From NCBI RefSeq assembly GCF_022678645.1, contig NZ_JALBWV010000023.1, forward strand, positions 57,874-121,873: 64,000 nucleotides of DNA, written 5' to 3'. This document shows positions 15,986 to 25,467 of this stretch, in pieces. Made by a program: the position numbers and the translations under genes. Numbering within the stretch: the stretch's first letter is position 1; every line of letters begins with the position of its first letter. Source of the DNA: Saccharopolyspora soli (GTDB lineage Bacteria; Actinomycetota; Actinomycetes; Mycobacteriales; Pseudonocardiaceae). The notes under the pieces are model-generated. The model saw only the letters and a program-made list of their open reading frames with translations, had not been told where the DNA came from and searched no databases.

Positions 15986-17302
15986 TCATCCGCGTCCGAC
16001 CCGATCTCGGACGCCCGCGGTCACCGGCTTCGCCAGCCGGGGCGGTCTCAACAGCAGGAAAGCAACCGTGCCGAGCGCCGTGATCGTGGCCAGCGCGCCG
16101 AATGCGGCCGGGTACCCGCCGACGCCGCCAGCGATCGCGGTCGCCAGCAGCGGGCCGGACATCATGCCCAACGAGACGAAGCCCATCGACCAGCCGATGA
16201 TGGTGCCGAACGAGGCGAGCCCGAAGTAATCGGCGCGCAGCGAGTTCATGATGGGACCTCGCAGCCCCCAAGCCAGACCGTGGACCACCGCTGCCGCCAC
16301 GACGGCCACGCCCGGCAGCGCGGCCAAGCCGACGAGCACGGCGGTTTGCACCACCATGCACGAGATGGCGAAGCGCCGTTTGTCGAAATGGTCCCCGATC
16401 ATTCCGGTGATGATCTGTCCGACCAGTTGGGCCACGGACATCGCCGCCACGGCGACGCTGGCGACGGCCAGTGAGAAGCCCCGGTCCCTGGTCATCAGCG
16501 GGATCAGGTGCAGGTTCACGGCGCCGACCGCCATCAGCGCGGAGCCGTGGCCCGCGACCAACAACCAGAACGCCGACGTCCGCACCGCGCTGCGCAGATC
16601 GTGCCCCGGCACCGGAGTCGACGGCACCTCCTCACCGGGCGGCGAGACATCGCTGGTGCGGTTGGTAGGCAGCACCGCGCCCGCGACCAGGCCGATCACT
16701 GCGATCGCTACCGCAACGGTCAGGAAAGTCGCGCGCCAGCCCATGAGCGTGAGAGACCAGACGACCGCGGGAACCAGCAGCCCGCCCAACGCCACGCCGC
16801 TGGGCAGCAGGCCCAGTGCCAGAGTCCGGCGTTCGGCGAGGGCTTGAACCACCGCGACGGTCAGCGGCGTCATGCCCGCCGCCGAACAACCCAGCGCGAT
16901 CACGCATACCGCCCCGACGAACAGCCCGCCCCCGTCCGCCCGACTGGCCAGCGCGCATCCCGCCGCCGTCACCGTGGTGCCGATCTGCACCACGGCGCGG
17001 GTCCCGAGGCGGTCGCAGCACCAACCGGTCACCGGGGAGAGGGCTCCGTTGCCCAGCTGGACGATCGCGAACCCGATGGCGATCACCCGCGGATCCCAGC
17101 CGGTGTCCTCGGTGATCGCGACGAAGTACGCGCCGAACGCACTGATGATCAAGCCGTTCTGCAGGGTCAGCAGGATCGCACCGCCCGCAACGATCCACCA
17201 ACCGCTGCGCCGACGTCCGCACCGTCGCTCCTGGACCGCCCCAGCCCCCATCACCGGGAGCCGCGCGTCATCGCGCTGGGATCGGGCAATCGGATGAGGC
17301 AC
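15986..17302 (-). CDS. MFS transporter
   Basis: A 438-aa major facilitator with twelve predicted transmembrane segments. The cytosolic loop motif GWCCDRLGTRAVVQIG lies between TM2 and TM3, and the mirrored GMIGDHFDKRRFAISCM between TM8 and TM9. The style resembles oxalate/formate and monocarboxylate porters (GWDPRVIAIGFAIVQLGNG). An in-frame Met 17 codons later (17251) is an equally likely start because the first residues are charged and poorly conserved-looking. It follows dppF by 54 bp and is the last gene of the Rieske/Dpp operon, so uptake or efflux of the same substrate class is likely. Confidence 0.9.
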   Translation of the reverse strand: MPHPIARSQRDDARLPVMGAGAVQERRCGRRRSGWWIVAGGAILLTLQNGLIISAFGAYFVAITEDTGWDPRVIAIGFAIVQLGNGALSPVTGWCCDRLGTRAVVQIGTTVTAAGCALASRADGGGLFVGAVCVIALGCSAAGMTPLTVAVVQALAERRTLALGLLPSGVALGGLLVPAVVWSLTLMGWRATFLTVAVAIAVIGLVAGAVLPTNRTSDVSPPGEEVPSTPVPGHDLRSAVRTSAFWLLVAGHGSALMAVGAVNLHLIPLMTRDRGFSLAVASVAVAAMSVAQLVGQIITGMIGDHFDKRRFAISCMVVQTAVLVGLAALPGVAVVAAAVVHGLAWGLRGPIMNSLRADYFGLASFGTIIGWSMGFVSLGMMSGPLLATAIAGGVGGYPAAFGALATITALGTVAFLLLRPPRLAKPVTAGVRDRVGRG

Positions 17303-17355
17303 GTCGCTGATGTGGTCCTGGCTGTGCGGCGTACAACGCCGTTGTGGACCAGCAT

Positions 17356-18369
17356 TCAGCCTCCCACCGAGGGTGTCGGCGCCGCTTGCACCCGCTCCGC
17401 GACATCAGCGTCGAGGATCGGGTGGTGGCATGCGGCGAGGCGACCCGGTGCGACTTCGCGCATCTCCGGCACCTCGGTCGCACACCGCTCGGTGGCCAGC
17501 GGACAGCGCGTTCGGAATCGGCAGCCGCTGGGCGGTGACATCGGAGACGGCATCTCGCCTGCGCCGACTTCGCCGTCGCTCGTCGTTTCCACGGACGGGA
17601 TGGAGGAGACCAGCAGCCGGGTGTAGGGGTGCACCGGCTCGTCGAAGACCGCCTCGGTGTCGCCCAGTTCGCAGATCCGGCCCAGGTACATCACCGCGAC
17701 GCGGTCGCTGATGTTGCGCACCACGCCGAGGTCGTGCGCGATGAACACGAGCGTGAGGCCGTAGCGCCGCTTCATGTCCTCCAGCAGGTTGAGGATCTGC
17801 GCCTGGACCGACACGTCCAGCGCCGACACCGGTTCGTCGCAGATGAGCACCTCGGGTTCGAGCACCAAAGCGCGGGCGATGGACACGCGTTGGCACTGAC
17901 CACCGGAGAACTGGTGCGGTCTGCGGTCGGCCACCTGCTTCGGGTCCAGCCCGACCGCTTTGAGCACCTCGGGCACCACTGTGGACTGTTGCGCCTTGCG
18001 GCCCCACACCACCAGCGGATCACCGACGATGTCCGGAATCTTGCGCCGCGGGTTCAGCGACGAAATGGGATCCTGGAAGATCATTTGCATCTTCGACCGC
18101 ACCTGGCGCATCTCCGCGGCGGACAGCGTCGTCAGGTCACGACCGTCGAAGTGCACCGATCCGCTGGTCGGCCGGAGCAGCTGCATGATCGCCCGACCCG
18201 TGGTGGACTTGCCGCAGCCGGACTCACCGACCAGCCCGAGGGTCTCGCCACGGCGCACCTCGAGACTTATCCCGGACACGGCGTGCACCGTGCGCCCGTC
18301 GCCCGCCGGGAACTCGACGACGAGATTTTCCAGGCGGAGCACGAAGTCCAGGTCCTGCGTTTCGCTCAT
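17356..18369 (-). CDS. dppF: Peptide-type ABC transporter ATP-binding protein (DppF/OppF-like)
   Basis: A 337-aa ATPase. Walker A is GESGCGKSTTGRAI, the Q-loop segment MIFQDPISSLNPRRKI is typical of the Dpp/Opp class, and the signature FSGGQCQRVSIARAL carries Cys in place of Arg or Gln. Walker B is VLICDEPVSALDVSVQAQIL. The C-terminal oligopeptide_HPY domain has the Cys-rich GCRFRTRCPLATERCATEVP. The ATG at 18369 lies two bases beyond repeat copy B. It works with DppB, DppC and DppD for import of peptides or oligopeptide-like solutes. Confidence 0.93.
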   Translation of the reverse strand: MSETQDLDFVLRLENLVVEFPAGDGRTVHAVSGISLEVRRGETLGLVGESGCGKSTTGRAIMQLLRPTSGSVHFDGRDLTTLSAAEMRQVRSKMQMIFQDPISSLNPRRKIPDIVGDPLVVWGRKAQQSTVVPEVLKAVGLDPKQVADRRPHQFSGGQCQRVSIARALVLEPEVLICDEPVSALDVSVQAQILNLLEDMKRRYGLTLVFIAHDLGVVRNISDRVAVMYLGRICELGDTEAVFDEPVHPYTRLLVSSIPSVETTSDGEVGAGEMPSPMSPPSGCRFRTRCPLATERCATEVPEMREVAPGRLAACHHPILDADVAERVQAAPTPSVGG

Positions 18370-18371
18370 GA

Positions 18372-18507
18372 CAGTTCCGCCTCTCCGCGATTCACAGTGG
18401 TGGTTGCGTCCAGCTCAATCTCGCGTTTCGTGGTTTCTTGTGGCTGGTTTGCGTCACGGTCCCCTGGGGTGCGGTTGAGGAGGACTGAGGTCGACACAGA
18501 ACTACTC
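18372..18507 (-). repeat. 136-bp intra-operon repeat, copy B
   Basis: This copy occupies the whole dppD-dppF spacer, read on the minus strand. It starts at the dppD stop codon and ends two bases before the dppF ATG, the same placement as copy A (2431-2566) between two unrelated genes. It keeps the CCAGC/GCTGG pairable arms and the GGAGAGGCGG stretch that may serve as ribosome-binding region. Read from a TTG on the coding strand it is open for about 46 codons and ends in TGA overlapping the dppF ATG. Most differences from copy A change the amino acid, so a conserved peptide is not supported. Confidence 0.85.
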
Positions 18508-19630
18508 AAGTCAGCGCTACCTTCTCGTCGACCGGCATGCCCGCCGCGGTCTTGCCGCGCTCGACGTTCCGGCGCCGTGCGTCCTCCCATTCCGGACTGC
18601 CCAGCGGATACCAACATCGGAACGCGTGGTCTCCCGACCCGACGGCGCGCAGTGGCGGGTCCTCCGCGAGGCACCGCTGCTGCGCGTAGGGACAACGGGT
18701 GCTGAACTTGCATCCCGCGGGCGGGTCGAGCAGGTCCGGTGGTTGTCCGGGAATGACGTGCAGCCGGGCATGGTTCGGACCCGTGATCGGCGGCACCGCC
18801 TTCATCAGCGCCTCCGTGTAAGGCATGCGCGGCGCGGCGAAGAGTTCTGCCGTCGGCGCGGTCTCCACGATCTTGCCCGCGTACATCACCGCGATCCGGT
18901 CCGTGCGGCTGCGCACCACCCGCAGGTCGTGGGTGACCAGCAGCATGGCCATGCCAAGACGGGACCGCAGGTCGTCCAGCAAGTCGAGGATCTGCGCCTG
19001 GACCGTGACGTCGAGCGCCGTGGTGGGCTCATCGGCGAGGAGCAGTCGAGGGCTGTTGGCCAGCGCGATCGCGATCGTGACGCGCTGGCGCATGCCACCG
19101 GAGAGTTCGTGCGGGTACTGGCGAACCCGGCGCTCCGGCTCGGAAAGCCCAACCGAGCGGAGCAAATCCACCGCACGCGCCTTGGCAGCTCGCTTGGTCA
19201 CGCTCTGGTGCAGCAGGATCGACTCGGTGATCTGCGCACCGATCCGCTTCACCGGGTTCAACGACGTCATCGGATCCTGCAGGATGAGCGCGATCTCCGC
19301 GCCCCAGATCCGGCTGAGACCGGGTCTGTCCAAATCGGTCAACTGCGTGCCGTCGTAGGTCACCGCGCCGGACACCTCGGTGCCGCGATCACCGGAGATC
19401 AGGCCCATCAGCCGCCGGGTCAGCACGGTCTTGCCCGACCCGCTCTCGCCCACGACGGCCAGCACCTCGCCGACCCGGACGGTCAGCGAGACCCCGTCAA
19501 CCGCGTGCACCACGCCTGCCTTGGTGTGGAACCGCACCTGGACGTCCTCGGCCGTCAGGAGGTCCTGGGACAGCTCCGCGTCGTCGTCCTGCCGTCCTGC
19601 CGTGCTCGTCGGCTGCGTCGATGGCTGCAT
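18506..19630 (-). CDS. dppD: Peptide-type ABC transporter ATP-binding protein (DppD/OppD-like)
   Basis: A 374-aa ATPase with a ~27-residue polar N-terminal extension. Walker A is GESGSGKTVLTRRLMG, the Q-loop is LILQDPMTSLNPVKRI, the signature LSGGMRQRVTIAIAL and Walker B LLLADEPTTALDVTVQAQIL. The C-terminal HPY domain is GCKFSTRCPYAQQRCLAEDP. The ATG at 19630 touches the dppC stop, so translation is coupled. Partner of DppF, from which it is separated only by the 136-bp repeat. Confidence 0.93.
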   Translation of the reverse strand: MQPSTQPTSTAGRQDDDAELSQDLLTAEDVQVRFHTKAGVVHAVDGVSLTVRVGEVLAVVGESGSGKTVLTRRLMGLISGDRGTEVSGAVTYDGTQLTDLDRPGLSRIWGAEIALILQDPMTSLNPVKRIGAQITESILLHQSVTKRAAKARAVDLLRSVGLSEPERRVRQYPHELSGGMRQRVTIAIALANSPRLLLADEPTTALDVTVQAQILDLLDDLRSRLGMAMLLVTHDLRVVRSRTDRIAVMYAGKIVETAPTAELFAAPRMPYTEALMKAVPPITGPNHARLHVIPGQPPDLLDPPAGCKFSTRCPYAQQRCLAEDPPLRAVGSGDHAFRCWYPLGSPEWEDARRRNVERGKTAAGMPVDEKVALT

Positions 19631-20520
19631 CAAAGGTTGCTCTCCCTGAATTCGAACAACTTCCGGGTGCGCTCGCCGATGTAGTTGATGGACAGCACGG
19701 TCAGGAACATGACCGCGGCGGGGAACAGCGAGATGTGCGGGTAGTCGATCAGCTCCGTGCGACCCGCCGCGATCATGCCTCCCCAACTGGGCGTGGGCGG
19801 CGGGATGCCCAGACCGAGGAAGCTCAGCGACCCCTCCACGACGATGAACGTGCCGACCATGATGAAGGCGACCGCGGCGACCGGGAGGACGACGTTGGGG
19901 GCGATCTCCCGCGCGATGATCCGCAGTGGCCGACTCCCGTACGCCCGCGCGGCCAGCACGAACTCGCGCTGGGTCGCCACGAGCGTCGCCGCTCTGGTCA
20001 ACCGGATGAACGTCGGCACGGACAGCACCGCCAAGCCGAGGATCAGGTTGGTCAGGTTGGGCCCGAGGATGGCCACGATCGCGATCATCAGCACCAGGCC
20101 CGGAAACGCCAGCACGATGTCGGTGACGAGGGCTAGCACTCGTTCCGTCCGACCGCCGAAGTAACCCGCGATCATGCCGAGTATCCCGCCGACGACCGCG
20201 CCGAGACCCACCGCGCAGATGCCGACCAGCAGCGACGCCCTGGCACCGTGGATGACTCGGGAGAAGGTGTCCCGGCCCAGGGTGTCCCCGCCCAGCCAGT
20301 GCTGCGGAGTGATCCCGCCGAAGACGTTCTCGTAGTCGGGCACCGCCGGGTCCCACAGCGGCAGCAGCGGGGCCAGGACCGCCGCGAGGACGACCGCGCC
20401 GAGCCAGGTCCAGCTCAGCCACCAGCCCAGCGGGGCACGAGCACCGTTGCGGCGCGTGGCCGTCTGCGGAACCGAAACGTCTCCCGCCGACGGGGCGGCG
20501 GTGGTCGAGGTATCACGCAT
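19630..20520 (-). CDS. dppC: Peptide-type ABC transporter permease (DppC-like)
   Basis: A 296-aa permease with about six transmembrane segments. DppC landmarks are LGGDTLGRDTFSRVIHGARA, the DIVLAFPGLVLMIAI segment and the coupling helix EFVLAARAYGSRPLRIIARE. It ends with SINYIGERTRKLFEF. The N-terminal ~30 residues are cytosolic and Thr/Ala-rich. It overlaps dppB by eight bases and abuts dppD. Heterodimer partner of DppB. Confidence 0.93.
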   Translation of the reverse strand: MRDTSTTAAPSAGDVSVPQTATRRNGARAPLGWWLSWTWLGAVVLAAVLAPLLPLWDPAVPDYENVFGGITPQHWLGGDTLGRDTFSRVIHGARASLLVGICAVGLGAVVGGILGMIAGYFGGRTERVLALVTDIVLAFPGLVLMIAIVAILGPNLTNLILGLAVLSVPTFIRLTRAATLVATQREFVLAARAYGSRPLRIIAREIAPNVVLPVAAVAFIMVGTFIVVEGSLSFLGLGIPPPTPSWGGMIAAGRTELIDYPHISLFPAAVMFLTVLSINYIGERTRKLFEFRESNL

Positions 20521-21550
20521 CTCTACGCACCCTGGGGTCCAGGACCAGGTAGACCAGGTCGATGATCATGTTGATGACGACGTAGGCGACCGCCACGAAC
20601 AGCAGCGCACCCTGCAGGATCATGTAGTCCCGGTTGAACACGGACTGCACGATCAGCTGCCCGAGACCGGGGATCGCGAACAGGGTCTCCACGATCACCG
20701 TGCCACCGAGCAACCGCCCGATGTTCACTCCGGACAAGGTGATCAGGGAGAAGGAGGACGGCCGCAGCGCGTGGCGGAGCAGGATCGTCCGCGGGCTCAG
20801 CCCCTTGGACCGGGCCATCAGGATGAAGTTCTCCTGCAACGTCGAGATCATGTCCGAGCGCAGCAGTTGTCGGTAGACAGCGGCCTCGGCGATCATCAGG
20901 GTCAGGCACGGCAGGATGATCGACCGCAGGTTGCCCAGTGGGTCGTCGAAGAACGCGGTGTAGCCGGTGGCGGGCAGGATGCTGGTCATCCCGCCCGCGA
21001 ACAGCACGATCAGCACCATGCCGAAGACGAACTGGGGAATCGCGGCGGCGCCGAATCCCAGCGTCATCGATGTCCGGTCGACCAGCCGCCCCGGACGGTA
21101 GGCCGAGTACACCGCCAGCGGCACCGCGATCAGCAGGGCCAGGATCTGCGCGGTGATCGCGATCTCGAAGGAAACCGGGATGCGTTGCGCGAGCGCCTCG
21201 GCCACCGGCTGGCCGGTGCGGAACGACCGCCCGAGGTCACCCTGCACCACCCCGCCGAGCCAGTCGAGGTAGCGCACCGGCAGCGGCCGGTCGAGCTGCA
21301 GCTCGGCTCGCACCTGCTGCACCTGGGCAGGCGTCGCGTTGTCCCCGGCCACGACGACGGCGGCGTCGCCCGGTAGCAGATCGACGGCGACGAAGGACAG
21401 GAACGTCACCGCGAGCAGCACGATCAGCAGGTGCACCAACCGGTTTCGGACCCGGCGCGCGACCACGCTGCGGCGCCGGGCCGGTGCCTCATCCGGGCCG
21501 GGTGCGGACCGAGTGGTGTCCTCGGCTGCCTTCGGACTCGTGTCGGTCAC
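20513..21550 (-). CDS. dppB: Peptide-type ABC transporter permease (DppB-like)
   Basis: A 345-aa permease with about six transmembrane segments and a long cytosolic N-terminus. LLPGDAAVVVAGDNATPAQV and LGRSFRTGQPVAEALAQRIP are typical of DppB. The coupling loop is FILMARSKGLSPRTILLRHA, and ETLFAIPGLGQLIVQSVFNR precedes the end. GTG at 21550, with GAGG six bases upstream, is preferred to a TTG at 21562 that overlaps the ferredoxin stop. Its position directly after a ferredoxin gene inside a transporter operon is unusual. Confidence 0.92.
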   Translation of the reverse strand: MTDTSPKAAEDTTRSAPGPDEAPARRRSVVARRVRNRLVHLLIVLLAVTFLSFVAVDLLPGDAAVVVAGDNATPAQVQQVRAELQLDRPLPVRYLDWLGGVVQGDLGRSFRTGQPVAEALAQRIPVSFEIAITAQILALLIAVPLAVYSAYRPGRLVDRTSMTLGFGAAAIPQFVFGMVLIVLFAGGMTSILPATGYTAFFDDPLGNLRSIILPCLTLMIAEAAVYRQLLRSDMISTLQENFILMARSKGLSPRTILLRHALRPSSFSLITLSGVNIGRLLGGTVIVETLFAIPGLGQLIVQSVFNRDYMILQGALLFVAVAYVVINMIIDLVYLVLDPRVRRDA

Positions 21551-21558
21551 GGTGGACC

Positions 21559-21903
21559 TCAACTCGACCGCGGCGGAAGGTCGGCGACCAGCGGCGTGTC
21601 GGCGTCGACCGGGCCCAGCACGTTAGCTCCGCCGGGGTCACCGATCGGCTGCTCCCGTCCGGGTAGCACGTCGTAGAAGAACGCGGCGTTGTCGGCGAGG
21701 TGGACGGCCTCCTCGTCGGTGGCTTGCTGCTCGATCACGATCGCTTCGACCGGGCACTCGGGTTCGCACGCGCCGCACTCGATGCACTCGGCCGGGTTGA
21801 TGTAGAGCTTGCGGGCACCCTCGTAGATGCAGTCGACGGGGCAGACGTCGACGCAGGTGCGGTCCTTGAGGTCCACACAGGGTTCGGCGATCAGGTAGGT
21901 CAT
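21559..21903 (-). CDS. 7Fe-type ferredoxin
   Basis: A 114-aa ferredoxin with cysteines at 9, 17, 21, 25, 40, 43, 46 and 50, the spacing of [3Fe-4S][4Fe-4S] ferredoxins of mycobacterial FdxA type. The family start [20 protein letters not shown] is intact. The C-terminal ~60 residues are acidic and lack cysteine, as usual. It is a cytosolic one-electron carrier. Its placement between binding-protein and permease genes and downstream of the Rieske oxygenase suggests it could pass electrons to that oxygenase. No ferredoxin reductase gene is seen in the window. The start at 21903 fits the family N-terminus exactly. Confidence 0.93.
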   Translation of the reverse strand: MTYLIAEPCVDLKDRTCVDVCPVDCIYEGARKLYINPAECIECGACEPECPVEAIVIEQQATDEEAVHLADNAAFFYDVLPGREQPIGDPGGANVLGPVDADTPLVADLPPRSS

Positions 21904-21961
21904 ACCGGCACATTCCTCCCGTGGCGAAGTGCGATTCGACGGCCGTCGGGCCGGGCGGTGG

Positions 21962-23575
21962 TCATCGGTCGAGCCACGTCGTCGCGTAGAACATGTCGCG
22001 GGACCCGTAGCGGTCGATGCCCTTGACGTCGGCCTTGGTGATGGTGGACAGGTAGCTGCGGCTGAAGAACGCGACCGCGAGGTCTGCCCCCGCGATCAGC
22101 TCGACCTGTTGGTACGCCTGCTTCCGCACGGACTCGTCGGTGGTGCTCGCGGCCTGGTCCAGCAGGGCGTCCACCTGGGGATTCGAGTACTTGCCGTAGT
22201 TCGTGTTGGCGCCGGTGCGCAGCAGCCGCATCGCACCGGGATAGGGCGAGTCGAACGCCCCCACCCAGGTCGTGAGTTCGAAGTCGTTGCTCTGCACGAC
22301 CGACGACGAGAATTGCGCCAGGTCGTAGAACTCGACCTTCACGTTGAGGCCGACCGCGGCCAGCTGCGCCTGGATGTACTCGGCGAACGGCCGTCGGGCC
22401 GTCGTCGTCTTGAAGGTGAAGTTCGGGTTGCCCCCGCTCGCCTGGTATTCCTGGATGAGCTGTCTCGCCCTTTCCGGGTCGAACTTCGGCCACGCGTCGG
22501 ACGCCGCCTGCGTGTGGTACGGGCTGTCGGCGTCGAAGAGGCTGTCCGCGTGGACCAGTCGGCCGTTGTACTGACTCGCACCCAATGCGTTGAGGTCCAG
22601 CGCGCGAATGATGGCCTCGCGCATCCGGCGGTCGTTGAACGGCGCCCGGTTGAAGTTGAAGTACAGGTACTCGCCCGCGTTGCCCGGCCCGTAGTAGACC
22701 TTCAGCTTCGGATCCTGGATACCGCGGACCAATTCGTCGTTGTAGCCGCCGAAGATCACGTCCACGTCGCCGTTCTGGATCGAGGCGTACCGGGATTCCG
22801 TGTCCGGCAACGGCCGGAACTCCAACCCGTCCAAATACGGCTTACCAGCCTGCCAATAACCCGGATTGCGCGCCAGAACCAGCTTCGAGTCCCGCACCCA
22901 GCTGACGAACTTGAACGGACCAGCACCCACCGGATTGCTCCCGATGTCCTTGCCGTACTTCTGCAACGCCGCAGGCGAAACGATCATCCCCAACGACCCG
23001 TAGGTGATCGGCTGGGCGAACACCATTGGAAACGCTCCCGACGGGGACTTGAGCGCGAACTCAACGGTCGTGGGGCCGACCGCGCGCATGGACGCGATCT
23101 GCGCCGCGTAGGCGTGGGCTGGCGACGACACCTTGTCGATGTGCCGCTGCACGTTCACCATCACCGCATCGGCATCCAGATCAGTGCCATCCGAGAACTT
23201 CACCCCGGGCCGCAACACCAACCGCCACGTCGACCCGCCGTCCGGACTGTCCATCGACTGGGCCAGGTACGGTTCGGCGGACCCGTTGGGCGTCAGCTTC
23301 ATCAGCGAGTCGTAGACGGCCAGGGCGGCCATGTTCGAGTTCTGCACGGTCGGGTCGAAGCTGACGATCTCCCGGTCCATGCCCAGCAGCAGCGTGCCGC
23401 CGGATTTCGGCGTGCCTTCCGCGGCATGGTCGCTGCCGAAGGGATTGATCGCCGCCAGCGGGGCGGCGTCGTTGCCCGGCCCCTTTCCGATCGCGCCGCA
23501 CGAAGCCACCAGGGCGAGGCTGAGCACGGCCGCCAGTGCACCGGCCGCTCGCAATGGAAAACGTCGCAAACCCAT
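21962..23575 (-). CDS. ABC transporter substrate-binding protein, peptide/nickel family (second copy)
   Basis: A 537-aa SBP_bac_5-type lipoprotein. The signal [20 protein letters not shown] ends in LVASCG, placing the lipidated Cys at about residue 26. Mature landmarks are [17 protein letters not shown] and the late [20 protein letters not shown]. The ATG at 23575 is preferred because GAGGTG lies at proper distance; an ATG five codons earlier has poor spacing. It is paralogous to and tandem with the gene at 23653-25278 and shares a perfect 236-base tract with it. Two binding proteins for one DppBCDF set suggest two related ligands or dosage. Confidence 0.93.
   Translation of the reverse strand: MGLRRFPLRAAGALAAVLSLALVASCGAIGKGPGNDAAPLAAINPFGSDHAAEGTPKSGGTLLLGMDREIVSFDPTVQNSNMAALAVYDSLMKLTPNGSAEPYLAQSMDSPDGGSTWRLVLRPGVKFSDGTDLDADAVMVNVQRHIDKVSSPAHAYAAQIASMRAVGPTTVEFALKSPSGAFPMVFAQPITYGSLGMIVSPAALQKYGKDIGSNPVGAGPFKFVSWVRDSKLVLARNPGYWQAGKPYLDGLEFRPLPDTESRYASIQNGDVDVIFGGYNDELVRGIQDPKLKVYYGPGNAGEYLYFNFNRAPFNDRRMREAIIRALDLNALGASQYNGRLVHADSLFDADSPYHTQAASDAWPKFDPERARQLIQEYQASGGNPNFTFKTTTARRPFAEYIQAQLAAVGLNVKVEFYDLAQFSSSVVQSNDFELTTWVGAFDSPYPGAMRLLRTGANTNYGKYSNPQVDALLDQAASTTDESVRKQAYQQVELIAGADLAVAFFSRSYLSTITKADVKGIDRYGSRDMFYATTWLDR
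22760..22995 (-). repeat. Perfect 236-bp gene-conversion tract, copy in second binding-protein gene
   Basis: This stretch is identical to 24460-24695, offset exactly 1700 bases in the same orientation. Identity breaks sharply on both sides to ordinary paralogue-level divergence. It encodes the segment around [18 protein letters not shown] through [14 protein letters not shown] recent conversion or short recombination between the tandem genes explains it best. Confidence 0.93.
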
Positions 23576-23652
23576 CGTCGAACACCTCATCCTCTTGGGG
23601 ACCGCGGTCCACGCCGACCGCGCTGTCGGCGGCGTCCGGCCGCCGGTGAACG

Positions 23653-25278
23653 TCACCGATCGAGCCAGGTCGTCGCGTAGAACATGTCGCGGGACACGTA
23701 CCGGTCGATGCCCTTGACCTCGGGCTTCGTGATAGTCGACAGGTACCCACGGCTGTACCAACCCAGGGCCAGGTCCTGGTTCGCGAGCAGTTCCACCTGC
23801 TGGTAGATCTGGTTGCGCTGGGCCGGGTCGCTGGTCGAGATCGCCTGGTTGAGCAGATCGTCCATCTTCGGGTTGGAGTACTTGCCGTAGTTGCCGCTGC
23901 CCCTGCTGCCGAGCAGGCGTTGCGCCGCTGGGTAAGCCGAGTCGAACGGCCCGCCGACCCAACTGGTCAACTGGAAGTCGCTGCTCTGGACCACCGACGA
24001 GGAGAACTGCGCGAGGTCGTAGTACTGCAGGTCGACCTTGATGCCTATCGCGGCCATCTGCGCCTGGACGAACTCGCCGAACGCGACCCGGTTCGGCGCG
24101 TTCGTCGTCTTGAACGTGAAGTTCGGATCTCCGCCCGTCGCGACGTAGTCCTTGACCAGTTGTTTGGCCTTCTCCGGGTCGTAGGTCGGCCACGCGTCCG
24201 AGGCCGCCTTCGCGTGGTACTGGCTGTCGTCGCCGAAGAGGCTGGCCGCTGGCTCCAACTGGTTGCGGTACTGGCTGGCGCTCAACGCCCTGATGTCCAG
24301 GCCCCTGATGATGGCCTCGCGCATCCGGCGGTCGTTGAACGGCGCCCGCGTGAAGTTGAAGTACAACCATTCCGCGCCGTTGCCCGAGCCGTAGTAGACG
24401 GTGAGCCTCGGGTCCTCCGCGGCCCGCGACAGCTCCGTGATGTAGCCGCCGAAAATCAGGTCCACGTCGCCGTTCTGGATCGAGGCGTACCGGGATTCCG
24501 TGTCCGGCAACGGCCGGAACTCCAACCCGTCCAAATACGGCTTACCAGCCTGCCAATAACCCGGATTGCGCGCCAGAACCAGCTTCGAGTCCCGCACCCA
24601 GCTGACGAACTTGAACGGACCAGCACCCACCGGATTGCTCCCGATGTCCTTGCCGTACTTCTGCAACGCCGCAGGCGAAACGATCATCCCCAACGTCCCG
24701 CCGAAGAACGGCTGGGCGAATCCCGTGGGGAAATCACCCGTCGGTTGCGCCAGATCGAACTCGACGGTCAGCGGATCCACCGCACGCATCGACTTGATCC
24801 GCTCGGTCAGGGCATGGGCTGGCGACGACACCTTGTCGATGTGCCGCTGCACGTTGACGATCACCGCATTGGCATCCAGATCAGTGCCATCGGAGAACTT
24901 CACCCCTGGCCGCAACACCAACCGCCAGGTCAACCCGCTGTCCGGACTGTCCATCGACTGGGCCAGGTACGGCTCGACCTTTCCGCCGGGGCCCAGCCTC
25001 ATCAGCGAGTCGTAGACGGCGCTGGCCGCCATGTTGGTGTTCTGGACCGTCGGGTCGAAGCTCACGATTTCCCGATCCTCGCCCAACAACAGCGTTCCGC
25101 CGCGCTTCGGCGTCCCTTCCGCCGCGAAGTTGCCGCCGTAGGGGTTGGTGGACTGAACAGTCCGCTCCTTGGGCTCGCTGTTCTGGCCCACCGCACCACA
25201 ACCGGTCATCACCAGCGCGGTGCTGAGCACGACCACCACGGCTGTGACGGCCCCCGACAGGCGTGATCGCATCCACAT
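23653..25278 (-). CDS. ABC transporter substrate-binding protein, peptide/nickel family (first copy)
   Basis: A 541-aa SBP_bac_5-type lipoprotein. The signal ends LSTALVMTGCG, giving a lipidated Cys at about residue 27. Family landmarks are [20 protein letters not shown], the [20 protein letters not shown] segment and a conserved C-terminal repeat with its paralogue ending [11 protein letters not shown]. The ATG at 25278 has GAGGAG eight bases upstream. It lies 190 bp after the Rieske gene, 63 bp before the paralogue, and is probably membrane-anchored on the outside to deliver ligand to DppBC. Confidence 0.93.
   Translation of the reverse strand: MWMRSRLSGAVTAVVVVLSTALVMTGCGAVGQNSEPKERTVQSTNPYGGNFAAEGTPKRGGTLLLGEDREIVSFDPTVQNTNMAASAVYDSLMRLGPGGKVEPYLAQSMDSPDSGLTWRLVLRPGVKFSDGTDLDANAVIVNVQRHIDKVSSPAHALTERIKSMRAVDPLTVEFDLAQPTGDFPTGFAQPFFGGTLGMIVSPAALQKYGKDIGSNPVGAGPFKFVSWVRDSKLVLARNPGYWQAGKPYLDGLEFRPLPDTESRYASIQNGDVDLIFGGYITELSRAAEDPRLTVYYGSGNGAEWLYFNFTRAPFNDRRMREAIIRGLDIRALSASQYRNQLEPAASLFGDDSQYHAKAASDAWPTYDPEKAKQLVKDYVATGGDPNFTFKTTNAPNRVAFGEFVQAQMAAIGIKVDLQYYDLAQFSSSVVQSSDFQLTSWVGGPFDSAYPAAQRLLGSRGSGNYGKYSNPKMDDLLNQAISTSDPAQRNQIYQQVELLANQDLALGWYSRGYLSTITKPEVKGIDRYVSRDMFYATTWLDR
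24460..24695 (-). repeat. Perfect 236-bp gene-conversion tract, copy in first binding-protein gene
   Basis: Identical in all 236 positions to 22760-22995. The conserved segment covers the middle of the substrate-binding domain. A second, imperfect high-identity block lies near 24820-24960 and 23120-23260. Flanking sequence between the blocks differs at many silent and non-silent sites. Confidence 0.93.
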
Positions 25279-25467
25279 CGTGCAAACTCCTCGTTGAGTT
25301 TCGACGGGCTCCGCGTTCCGGCACGGGTGGCTGGAACGCGGAGCGATGCCGGGGCCTCGGACGCCGGATCAACCGCGGGAGGCGTCGGTGTTGGGCGAGC
25401 GCACGCACTCGGCTGGGAACTGCCGCGCGTGCGTCGCCAGCGTGCCCGTGCGGGACGGGCTATCGGG

